Part shown: one piece after another, positions 1 through 7,842 of the stretch
Numbering within the stretch: the stretch's first letter is position 1
How the letters are laid out: each line of letters begins with the position of its first letter
Assembly: GCA_902799875.1 (NCBI GenBank)
Contig: CADCCH010000044.1
Location: 1-12,352, forward strand
DNA: 12,352 nt
Origin: an uncultured Bacteroidales bacterium
GTDB taxonomy: Bacteria; Bacteroidota; Bacteroidia; Bacteroidales; Paludibacteraceae
Direction: 5' to 3'
Notes under the pieces: generated by a model
Databases searched by the model: none
Seen by the model: the letters and a program-made list of their open reading frames with translations, nothing else
Told to the model about the DNA's origin: nothing
Made by a program: the position numbers and the translations under genes

Positions 1-1
1 T

Positions 2-298
2 GACTACGGATGGAACGCACTGCCCGGACAAGCACAAGTCGATATCACTGCGAATACTGAAGTGAGACTAGTTATCACGGATGCGATTAAGAACGCAGTT
101 GCTATCGGCGGTTTTGCCCTGCACGGACACGGAATCAATATCGTACAAGCCCGCTTAGCTGCTATGGTTACGCCAACGGCTATTGAGAATATCTCCATTC
201 GCAGCAACGGTATCCGTTACAACCTCCTCGGACAACCCGTCGGAGAGGACTACAAAGGGATCGTCATTCTCAATGGACATAAAATGATTGTACGTTAA
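2..298 (+). CDS. C-terminal tail of a surface/secreted protein, probably a glycan-active enzyme (partial)
   Basis: An open frame runs in from the left edge (codons from base 2) to a stop at 296-298; the start lies outside the window. About the first 52 residues read as the end of a beta-sandwich module, finishing in alternating strands around GGFALHGHGINIVQARL. The third gene of the locus ends in a similar pattern (ITGFGLEITKVTF). The last 26 residues, from YNLLGQPVG to KGIVILNGHKMIVR, match the short tail seen at the ends of many secreted Bacteroidales glycoside hydrolases (general form YNLxGQxV...KGIyIxNGkKxxvk), possibly a type IX-like sorting or structural tail. The susC-like start codon is only 19 bases downstream, so the gene probably belongs to the same locus. 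The catalytic part is not visible, so no enzyme family can be given. Confidence 0.7.
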   Translation, partial: DYGWNALPGQAQVDITANTEVRLVITDAIKNAVAIGGFALHGHGINIVQARLAAMVTPTAIENISIRSNGIRYNLLGQPVGEDYKGIVILNGHKMIVR

Positions 299-317
299 AC
301 TTAAAATCCTTAGTACC

Positions 318-3300
318 ATGAAAGCATATTTCAGGTATATGCTTAGCCTTGTAGTTCTCCTCGTGGGAGCTACAGGCTTGGCATTCTCGCAAAACATTGT
401 TACGGGTACTGTAGAAGATGCAGACGGTCCGCTGATCGGAGCATCGGTACTTGTCAAAGGAACCACCGTCGGCACTATTACCGATATGGATGGTCAGTTC
501 TCTATTGAGGCGAAAGTAGGTGATGAACTGGAGTTCTCGTACATGGGCTATAACTCACAGAGCATCCAAGTAACAGGTGAACCTATTCGCATCACTATGT
601 CTGAAAACACCGAAGTCTTATCTGAGGTTGTTGTCACCGCTATGGGTATCAAGCGTGACCGCAAAGCTTTGGGTTATGAAGTAGGTGAAGTCAAAGGTGA
701 AGAACTGGTTAAGGCGAAAGAGGTCAATGTAGCTAACTCGCTCGCCGGTCGTGTAGCCGGTCTGGTTGTTCAGGGAACAGCCGGCGGTGCTTCGGGTTCT
801 ACCCGCGTTGTGTTACGTGGTGCTACAGAGATGACCGGTAATAACCAGCCGCTCTACGTCATTGACGGTGTGCCAATGGACAACACTAATTTCGGATCTG
901 CAGGTACGGAAGGCGGTTATGACCTCGGTGATGGTATCTCGGCTATCAACCCTGATGATATCGAGTCGATGTCTGTCCTCAAAGGCCCTGCTGCAGCAGC
1001 TCTCTATGGTAGCCGTGCAAGCCACGGTGTTATTCTGATCACCACCAAGAAAGCCAATACCGGCGATTCTAAATGGTCGGTAGAGTACAACGGTACATTG
1101 ACCTTCGACTCCCAGCTTAGCAAATGGGACAATGTACAACAGGAGTATGGTATGGGATCGAATGGTATGTATAACGTTGATGCGGTCAGCAATACCAACA
1201 AGTCTTGGGGACCAAAAGCGGACGAAGGACTGATGTTGCGCTATTTCGACGGTCAGGAGCATCCTTTCAAGATCATCCCGAACAACACCGCTAACTTCTT
1301 CCGACTTGGTTTGACTGCTACCAATACAGCTGTCATCTCTATGAACACCGGTAAGACCGGTCTCCGTTTCACTTACACGGATATGCGAAACAGAGATATT
1401 CTGCCGAACTCCAACATGAGTCGTAACACCCTCAACCTGCGTGCCAACACCTCCTTGGGTCCGGTGGATTTAGATTTCAATGTCAATTTCACACACGAGG
1501 ACGTTAAAAACCGTCCTGCCCTTGGTGATGACAAATCCAACGTAGGTAAGAACCTGATGACGCTGGCTACCACTTATGATCAGGCGTGGCTTAAGAACTA
1601 TCAGGACGTTAATGGTGAGTACCAGAACTGGAACGGTATGGATCCTTATAACGTCAACCCGTATTGGGATATCAACAAGAACAAGAACCGGTCCTACAAG
1701 AACCTGCTTCGTATGAACGGAAAGATTGTGTATAACATCATTCCGCAGTTGAAGATTCAGGCAACGATCGGTACGGAGATCAACCGATTTGAGTTCTCGG
1801 ACTTCAAGTACCCAACCACACCGGGTTATGAGTCCGGACGTCTCCAGAACAGCTATTTCAACAATCGTATGATCAATGCTGAGTTCTTGGGTATCTATAC
1901 GGATACATGGGGCGATTTCGACTTCACCGCTACTGCCGGTGCTAACGTCTATGACGTACATAATATTACGACCATCAACACCGGAACAGATATGGGTATC
2001 CGTGAGGTAGTTGCGATGTCGAGTTTCGAAGAGCAGTCCGTAGAGGAGAATACATACAACAAACGTATTGTCTCTGTCTTCGGTTCGGCTAACTTAGGTT
2101 GGAAACATATGTTGTATTTAGATGCTACGGTACGTGGTGACAAATCCTCGACCTTGGCAAGCGGAAAGAATATCTACGTCTATCCTTCCGTCAGCGCTTC
2201 GTGGGTCTTCTCTGAGTTGATCAAGACTAACCGCAAAGTGCTGCCGTATGGTAAGATCCGTTTGAGTTGGGCAGAAGTAGGTAGCGATACCGACCCGTAT
2301 CAGCTTAGCCTGCGTTATACCAAATCGCAGTTCGGTTATCCGGGTTATACCATCGGTTCTATCTTTGGTAACACCGTGCCTAACTCCGACCTCAAACCGA
2401 CCCGTACACGTTCTTGGGAAACCGGTTTTGAGACCAAATGGGCAAACAACCGCATCAGCCTCGACTTCACCTTCTATCATCAAGTGTCTCGTGACCAGAT
2501 CATCGCCATGGCTGTATCGCCTACCAGCGGATATGACTATCGTATGATTAACGCCGGTGCTATCCTCAACCAAGGTTTTGAAATCACCTTCGGCGCTCGT
2601 CTGGTACAAACCAAGGACTTCTCTTGGGACCTCAATGTTAACTGGTCTAAGAACAAAAACAAAGTGCTCAAACTCACGGAAGGAACGACGGAGTTAGAGT
2701 TAGCAAAAGCAACTTGGTGTAATGTCTATGTAGCTGCCCGTGAGGGGGAGAACTACGGTTCTATCTGCGGTCCTGCATTGGCTCGCAATGCTGAGGGACG
2801 CGTCATCGTGGACGCTAAGACCGGTCTGCCTACTTATACCAAAGAGAACAAAGTGCTCGGTAATGCCCAATGGGATTGGACCGGCGGTTTAAGCACCACT
2901 CTTCGTTGGCGTATGCTGAGCCTCACTGCTTTGTTCGACGTTAAGGTAGGAGCTGACATCTTCTCTATGTCCGAGCGTTCGGCATATGAGACCGGTAAAG
3001 CCAAAGAGACTCTCCGCGGTCGTGCTGAGTGGTACGCATCTGAGGAAGCTCGCAGAGCTGCCGGCGTGACATCGGGATGGACAGCTACAGGAGGTTATCT
3101 CGTGGATGGTGTCATCGACAATGGTGACGGTACGTATCGCGAGAATAACATCTACGTTAACCCAGAGACCTATTGGTACGAGGTATCGCGTAACTCGCCT
3201 GAGATGTTTATCTATGACAACTCCTATATCAAGTGCCGTGAGTTGACTCTCAGCCTTGATTTCCCAAAAGAGTGGCTCGATAAGAAAGGTATTATTAAAC

Positions 3301-3461
3301 ACGTAGGTATCAGCTTCGTGGCTCGTAACCCGTTCATCGTATGGAAGAATATCAAAGATATCGATCCTGATGCGCAGTACAACACCTCCGGTCTCGGACT
3401 GGAGTATGGTTCGCTCCCAAGCCGTCGTAGCTACGGTCTGAATTTCAATATCAAGTTCTAA
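318..3461 (+). CDS. SusC/RagA-family TonB-dependent outer-membrane glycan transporter
   Basis: A 1047-aa protein, a normal length for the family. Residues 1-25 form a signal peptide ending LAFSQ. Residues 27-103 are the carboxypeptidase-regulatory-like beta-sandwich (VTGTVEDADGPLIGASVLVKG...DGQFSI). SEVVVTAMGI at 102-111 is the TonB-box-like stretch typical of SusC. A plug domain follows (LYVIDGVPMDN; SVLKGPAAAALYGSRASHGVILITTKK), then a long beta-barrel ending in the aromatic terminus NFNIKF expected of an outer-membrane protein. It should import oligosaccharides using TonB energy, with the SusD-like lipoprotein as lid. I chose the ATG at 318 because it gives a clean signal peptide; an in-frame TTG at 288 lies inside the previous gene. 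It is followed after 45 bases by susD, as usual for these pairs. The substrate cannot be read from this protein; the GH9 partner suggests a beta-glucan. Confidence 0.96.
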   Translation: MKAYFRYMLSLVVLLVGATGLAFSQNIVTGTVEDADGPLIGASVLVKGTTVGTITDMDGQFSIEAKVGDELEFSYMGYNSQSIQVTGEPIRITMSENTEVLSEVVVTAMGIKRDRKALGYEVGEVKGEELVKAKEVNVANSLAGRVAGLVVQGTAGGASGSTRVVLRGATEMTGNNQPLYVIDGVPMDNTNFGSAGTEGGYDLGDGISAINPDDIESMSVLKGPAAAALYGSRASHGVILITTKKANTGDSKWSVEYNGTLTFDSQLSKWDNVQQEYGMGSNGMYNVDAVSNTNKSWGPKADEGLMLRYFDGQEHPFKIIPNNTANFFRLGLTATNTAVISMNTGKTGLRFTYTDMRNRDILPNSNMSRNTLNLRANTSLGPVDLDFNVNFTHEDVKNRPALGDDKSNVGKNLMTLATTYDQAWLKNYQDVNGEYQNWNGMDPYNVNPYWDINKNKNRSYKNLLRMNGKIVYNIIPQLKIQATIGTEINRFEFSDFKYPTTPGYESGRLQNSYFNNRMINAEFLGIYTDTWGDFDFTATAGANVYDVHNITTINTGTDMGIREVVAMSSFEEQSVEENTYNKRIVSVFGSANLGWKHMLYLDATVRGDKSSTLASGKNIYVYPSVSASWVFSELIKTNRKVLPYGKIRLSWAEVGSDTDPYQLSLRYTKSQFGYPGYTIGSIFGNTVPNSDLKPTRTRSWETGFETKWANNRISLDFTFYHQVSRDQIIAMAVSPTSGYDYRMINAGAILNQGFEITFGARLVQTKDFSWDLNVNWSKNKNKVLKLTEGTTELELAKATWCNVYVAAREGENYGSICGPALARNAEGRVIVDAKTGLPTYTKENKVLGNAQWDWTGGLSTTLRWRMLSLTALFDVKVGADIFSMSERSAYETGKAKETLRGRAEWYASEEARRAAGVTSGWTATGGYLVDGVIDNGDGTYRENNIYVNPETYWYEVSRNSPEMFIYDNSYIKCRELTLSLDFPKEWLDKKGIIKHVGISFVARNPFIVWKNIKDIDPDAQYNTSGLGLEYGSLPSRRSYGLNFNIKF

Positions 3462-3506
3462 ACTCGTAAAATATAGTGTAAAATGATTAATGAAAGGAGA
3501 ATAATT

Positions 3507-5201
3507 ATGAAAAAGATATTTTATGTAGCACTTTGTGCAATCTTCTTCGCATCTTGCTCTGATAAAATTTACGAGGAGATCAATACCGACCCGACGAAGG
3601 CGGATCATATTAATCCTGCTTCGCAATTGAGCTATGCAGAGTTGCAGATGTTCGGCGATATGAACTACGTCGATGTACATCGTCTCTACACCTACGCGTT
3701 TACGCAGCATCTGATGGGTTGCTGGAATACCACCAACTACGGCGGTCAGCACCGTATGGATGACAACGAGATTTCCCGTCCGTGGAATAATCTTTATGTA
3801 GGCGCGATACGTAACTTAACCGATGGTATCGAGAAAACGAAGGATGATCCGGCGATGGTAAATCTCAATGCCGCATTGCGTATCTTCCGCGTTTATGTAG
3901 GATCATTGCTCGTGGATTTCTATGGCGATGTACCTTTCACGGAGGCAGGTAAGGGTTATATTGACGGCAACGCCAAAGCGCAGTATGACACCCAAGAGAA
4001 CTTATATAAGTTCTTCCTATCCGAACTGAAAGCAGCAGCCGGTTTGTTTGACATCCATGCGAGCGCGATCTCCAGCGATCCTATCTTCGGCGGAAATGTG
4101 GACAAATGGCGTAATTTCGCTAATTCGCTTCGTCTGCGCTACGCGATGCGTATCTCGGATGTATTGCCGGATTTGGCCAAGGATGAGTTTACTAAGGCGC
4201 TCGCAGATGGTGCCATGCAGAGTGCTGCGGACAATGCATGCGTTAAGCACATGAATGTTAGCTATAGCTTCGGACAGGAGTCTTTCCGAGATTTCCGCGG
4301 CAATGCCATGGCGAAGTATTTCTATGGCAATGACCCTGCCAATAACCCGTCTTATATCTGCGAGACCTTCTGGAAACAACTCTACGACAACAAAGACCCG
4401 CGTACTACGCGTCTCTGCCGTTTCTATATCGATAACTTCATGTCTTCCACCAGTGCTGATGGTCGTATCGACATGACCGATGCGATAATAGCTACACAGG
4501 AAGCCAACCCGGGCACAGAGATCATTTCACTCATCGCTCCGGGCGAGTTCTCTTGGGACAACTGGCCTAGCTATACCGATATCCCGGGTAGCCCGCTGGC
4601 TCTGAAAATAGCAGAGGTACAGAGTGCACATCCGGACTATAGTCCCGCTGCCAACCCCCGTTGGATGAAACCGAAGTTGGCGAATAACTTCCTTCGCTCT
4701 GATAACCCCGGCGTCATCATGACTTATGCAGAGGTTTGTTTCCTCCGTTCCGAAGCAGCAGCAATGGGCTGGACAGGAGATAATGCACAAAACATGTATG
4801 AGACGGGTATCCGCGAAGCGATGAACTTCCTTTCGGAAAACTACGGTTGCGAGGCTATTACCGATGCTGAGTATGCTGCGTATATCGCACAGCCGGCTAT
4901 CGCTTTCGGTGCCGGAATAGACCACCAGAAGATGCAGATCAACACGCAGGCGTGGATTCTACATTTCCACAACCCCGCAGAGGCTTGGGCAAATATACGC
5001 CGTTCGGATTATCCGAGACTGACTCCTCCGAACCCGGCAGGCAAAAACCCGCTGATTGACGGAGAAAAGATACCATTGCGTCTATGCTACCCTCTCAAAG
5101 AGGAAACCTATAGCCAAGAGGCTTACCAGGAAGCAAAAGGTCGTGTAGTGGGCGGATATGACTGGCATGCTCCTCTATGGTGGGATAAATATCAGTTTTA
5201 A
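3507..5201 (+). CDS. SusD/RagB-like surface glycan-binding lipoprotein (SusD_2 type)
   Basis: A 564-aa protein. It starts with a lipoprotein signal, MKKIFYVALCAIFFASC, with the acylated cysteine at residue 17. The next stretch, YEEINTDPTKADHINPASQL, is the N-terminal signature of the SusD_2 subgroup (PF12771 type), and the helical body includes the SLLVDFYGDVPFTEA motif common to SusD-like proteins. It should sit on the outer leaflet of the outer membrane, cap the SusC barrel and help capture glycan. Start choice: an in-frame ATG at 3483 exists, but the ATG at 3507 has AGGAG at 3495-3499 seven bases upstream and gives a standard lipoprotein signal. The stop (TAA 5199-5201) abuts the region leading to the next lipoprotein gene, consistent with one transcript. 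Nothing appears broken. Confidence 0.94.
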   Translation: MKKIFYVALCAIFFASCSDKIYEEINTDPTKADHINPASQLSYAELQMFGDMNYVDVHRLYTYAFTQHLMGCWNTTNYGGQHRMDDNEISRPWNNLYVGAIRNLTDGIEKTKDDPAMVNLNAALRIFRVYVGSLLVDFYGDVPFTEAGKGYIDGNAKAQYDTQENLYKFFLSELKAAAGLFDIHASAISSDPIFGGNVDKWRNFANSLRLRYAMRISDVLPDLAKDEFTKALADGAMQSAADNACVKHMNVSYSFGQESFRDFRGNAMAKYFYGNDPANNPSYICETFWKQLYDNKDPRTTRLCRFYIDNFMSSTSADGRIDMTDAIIATQEANPGTEIISLIAPGEFSWDNWPSYTDIPGSPLALKIAEVQSAHPDYSPAANPRWMKPKLANNFLRSDNPGVIMTYAEVCFLRSEAAAMGWTGDNAQNMYETGIREAMNFLSENYGCEAITDAEYAAYIAQPAIAFGAGIDHQKMQINTQAWILHFHNPAEAWANIRRSDYPRLTPPNPAGKNPLIDGEKIPLRLCYPLKEETYSQEAYQEAKGRVVGGYDWHAPLWWDKYQF

Positions 5202-5230
5202 TGTGTAACCAGTTAATGCGAAACAAGAAT

Positions 5231-6463
5231 ATGAAAAAGAAATATTTGTGGCTTATAGCTGTCGTAGCGCTTTTCTTCGCTTCGTGCGAAAAGAAAGAGC
5301 CGTTTGACACACAGTCAGCGGATGATGCCCCACTCATCCTCAAACCGTACAACGAGTCCGGCACCGGTTCGTTCACCTATAAATTGGCGAACCCTGATAC
5401 GCCGCTCTTTGACTCGGTCACTGTTACCCCGTCCAACTATACGACGGTAAAATGGTATCTCGACGGTGCATTGGTCTTCACCGGATTGAAGATTAACATG
5501 ACCTTCCCTGCGGGTGATTATGAGCTCCTTATCAAGGCGGTGACAACGGCAGGCAAACGTACCGAACGAAAAGGTACGGTTACCGTCAGCCCTTATGACA
5601 CAGATCCTACTTCGGCTGCTCCGGCTGCCGGAATACATGCAGTACCGGGCAACCCGACGACTCTGGATGGTTCCAACCTCAGCAAGGTGGACAAGGTGAT
5701 TATCGCCAAGGATATCTTTGCCAAAGAGGTAGTACACACTCTCTCTCCTGAGGCAGGCGCTACCGATTCCCAGTTAGCAATTACCATGCCGGAGACTCCG
5801 GACGGACGATATTATGTTCGCTTCCAAGATGCTGAAGGCAAGATCTATGGTGCCGGAGATATCAATGTACACAATGTCTCTGTAGCTTTGGATGGTTATG
5901 CTTCCTTCGTACCGGGTACCGAGTGGACTATCACCGGTGTGAAACTGGAGAACGTAGCTTCTGTCCAAGTGGACTCGATCGTGATCACCGAATTGACCAA
6001 GACCGCTACCTCCATCACCTTCACCGCTCCGACGGCTGAGGTAGGTGACCATAAGCTCTCTATCAAAAATGCCGACGGCTCTAATGTATATTTCATTACT
6101 GCTGAAGGCTTGAAGGATGAAGTGACGACTAACGTCAGCGCGGAGACTACCATCTGGGAAGGCTCATGCGTCATCAACTGGGGTGACTCCAAAGTTGAAC
6201 TGACTAAGGATATGATGAGCAATGTACCGGTAGGTGCAACGATCTATATCTATTTCAATATACCCGAAGCCGAGTACCATGCGCTTCGTATCACCGATGA
6301 TTGGTGGGCTCATGACCTCCTGCCGCAAGTCGATGGTATGGAAGGACAACCGAATCCCTACACCTTCGTCTATGACGCAGCAGGACAAGCGGCTGTCGAG
6401 CAGACCGGCAAAGCACTCATTACCGGATTTGGTTTGGAAATCACTAAAGTTACCTTCAAATAA
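5231..6463 (+). CDS. Surface glycan-binding lipoprotein (SusE/F-position SGBP) with Ig/IPT-like domains
   Basis: A 410-aa protein in the position usually held by a surface glycan-binding protein, just after susCD. Its lipoprotein signal is MKKKYLWLIAVVALFFASC (acylated Cys19). About residues 33-120 look like a PKD/Ig-like domain (TVKWYLDGALVFTG...AGDYELLIKAVTTAG). Residues about 130-290 hold two IPT/TIG-like repeats (TLDGSNLSKVDKVIIAK; WTITGVKLENVASVQV). Residues about 305-410 form a C-terminal beta-sandwich rich in exposed aromatics (IWEGSCVINWG, DDWWAHDL), a plausible glycan-binding face. I chose the ATG at 5231 because it begins the lipoprotein signal; an upstream in-frame ATG at 5201 overlaps the susD stop and would add ten residues of no apparent use. 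The binding role is inferred from layout and position, not from a family with a proven ligand. Confidence 0.85.
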   Translation: MKKKYLWLIAVVALFFASCEKKEPFDTQSADDAPLILKPYNESGTGSFTYKLANPDTPLFDSVTVTPSNYTTVKWYLDGALVFTGLKINMTFPAGDYELLIKAVTTAGKRTERKGTVTVSPYDTDPTSAAPAAGIHAVPGNPTTLDGSNLSKVDKVIIAKDIFAKEVVHTLSPEAGATDSQLAITMPETPDGRYYVRFQDAEGKIYGAGDINVHNVSVALDGYASFVPGTEWTITGVKLENVASVQVDSIVITELTKTATSITFTAPTAEVGDHKLSIKNADGSNVYFITAEGLKDEVTTNVSAETTIWEGSCVINWGDSKVELTKDMMSNVPVGATIYIYFNIPEAEYHALRITDDWWAHDLLPQVDGMEGQPNPYTFVYDAAGQAAVEQTGKALITGFGLEITKVTFK

Positions 6464-6464
6464 A

Positions 6465-6493
6465 TCGTACATCGTAAATTGTCAAATCGTAAA
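6465..6493 (+). repeat. Short 7-bp-period repeat between the SGBP and symporter genes
   Basis: The 35-base gap between the SGBP stop and the symporter start is almost entirely a degenerate heptad run with consensus TCGTAAA: units at 6465, 6472 and 6479, then a one-base slip and a fourth at 6487. It resembles the heptad clusters seen inside the 5' part of the GH9 gene (see those entries). No promoter or terminator is evident here, so the genes on both sides are probably co-transcribed. Confidence 0.45.
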
Positions 6494-6498
6494 TCCCT

Positions 6499-7842
6499 AT
6501 GATACCTCTACGAGAAAAAATAGGATATGCTCTGGGTGATGCCGCTTCTGGCGGCATCACCTGGAAAATTATGTCCGTAGCATTTCCGCTCTTCTTTACG
6601 AATGTGTTCGGTCTTACGTTCGCCGATGCCGCTGCACTGATGTTATTAGCGCGTATGTTCGATGTCGTCACAGACCCGCTCATGGGCTCTATAGCCGACC
6701 GTACACAGTCGCGTTGGGGTACCTATCGTCCTTGGCTGATTTTTGGAGCTATTCCTTTTGGAATCATCTTTGCCCTGCTCCTCTATACACCCGAATTAGG
6801 CATGACCGGTAAACGCGTATGGGCGTATGGGTTCTACCTGCTGATGATGGTCTGCTACACGATGGTCAATGTGCCCTACGGCTCATTGCTCAATGTCATG
6901 ACCGAAGATAGCGACGAGCGAAACCAGTTCTCCGCTTTCCGTATGGTAGGAGCGTATGCCATGGGTTTTGTGACCCTGCTGACTTTTGCTATGGTGCAGA
7001 AATGGGCAGGTGGATCGGCGCAACACCAATACGCCGTCGTCGGAGCAGTATTCGGACTGCTGGCTATGGTGATGACTCTCGCATGCGGACTGCTCACCAA
7101 AGAGCGGCACGAACCCGTACGCGCAGAGAAATTCTCCTTCAAGCAATACGGAGACCTCTTCCGCAATAAACCATGGGTATATATGACTCTTGTGGCGGTA
7201 TGTACGAATTTCTTCAACGGCTTCAGATATGCCGTGGTGGGATATATGTTCACATATTGCCTTGACGGCGATGTGACGGTCGGACGATTCATCATCAACT
7301 ATACCGCTTTCATGGCGTTTGGCGAAGTGACCTGTATGATCTTCGGTGCTGTCAGCCCGTGGTTCACACGTAAAGTAGGTTCTAAACGTATCGCTTTCGT
7401 ATGGGCTTCGATCATCTGTGTCGTTTGCTCTGTGGCATTCTTCTTCATTCCCATGGACGCGAGCTATATATGGGTGATGGTTGCGGTCTCGATGCTGACA
7501 TCCGTTGGTGCCGGACTGTACTCACCGCTCTTGTGGTCTATGTACGCCGATGTGGCAGACTATGCTACGGACACATACGGCAGTTCTTCGACAGGACTGA
7601 TTTTCTCCTCGGGAACGATGGCGCAGAAGTTTGGCGGAGCTATCTCCGCCAGTCTCATCGCCTTCCTTTTGGGCGTAGCGGGATTGGTGTCAGAAACGGA
7701 TATACTGACCGGCGAGACGGTGGTAACCATCACCGATGAACAGTCCGTACGCACCATGGTCTGGGCGCTCTTCAGCCTCTTCCCAGCGGCGATTGCATGT
7801 ATCATGGCTTTCCTTGCCTATAAATTCCCATTGAAAAAATGA
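6499..7842 (+). CDS. GPH-family (MelB-like) sugar:cation symporter, inner membrane
   Basis: A 447-aa, strongly hydrophobic protein with about twelve membrane segments, the normal size for the glycoside-pentoside-hexuronide:cation symporter branch of the major facilitator superfamily. The N-terminus IGYALGDAASG and the loop DVVTDPLMGSIADRTQSRWG at residues 55-74, followed by TYRPW, are the family signature; Asp55 and Asp59 correspond to the cation-site acidic residues of MelB-type carriers. It should move oligosaccharides or disaccharides released in the periplasm into the cytoplasm with Na+ or H+. The start ATG is 36 bases after the SGBP stop. Its last four bases overlap the GH9 start (ATGA at 7839-7842), implying translational coupling. 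Such symporters are common in Bacteroidetes glucan and hemicellulose loci; the exact sugar is not decidable here. Confidence 0.93.
   Translation: MIPLREKIGYALGDAASGGITWKIMSVAFPLFFTNVFGLTFADAAALMLLARMFDVVTDPLMGSIADRTQSRWGTYRPWLIFGAIPFGIIFALLLYTPELGMTGKRVWAYGFYLLMMVCYTMVNVPYGSLLNVMTEDSDERNQFSAFRMVGAYAMGFVTLLTFAMVQKWAGGSAQHQYAVVGAVFGLLAMVMTLACGLLTKERHEPVRAEKFSFKQYGDLFRNKPWVYMTLVAVCTNFFNGFRYAVVGYMFTYCLDGDVTVGRFIINYTAFMAFGEVTCMIFGAVSPWFTRKVGSKRIAFVWASIICVVCSVAFFFIPMDASYIWVMVAVSMLTSVGAGLYSPLLWSMYADVADYATDTYGSSSTGLIFSSGTMAQKFGGAISASLIAFLLGVAGLVSETDILTGETVVTITDEQSVRTMVWALFSLFPAAIACIMAFLAYKFPLKK

Noticed and set aside
2889..3752. Long open frame (287 codons) on the - strand across the susC end and susD start
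   Set aside because: It lies antisense to two clear genes with full family signatures and spans their junction; the protein has no recognisable motif. It follows from the codon bias of the + strand genes.
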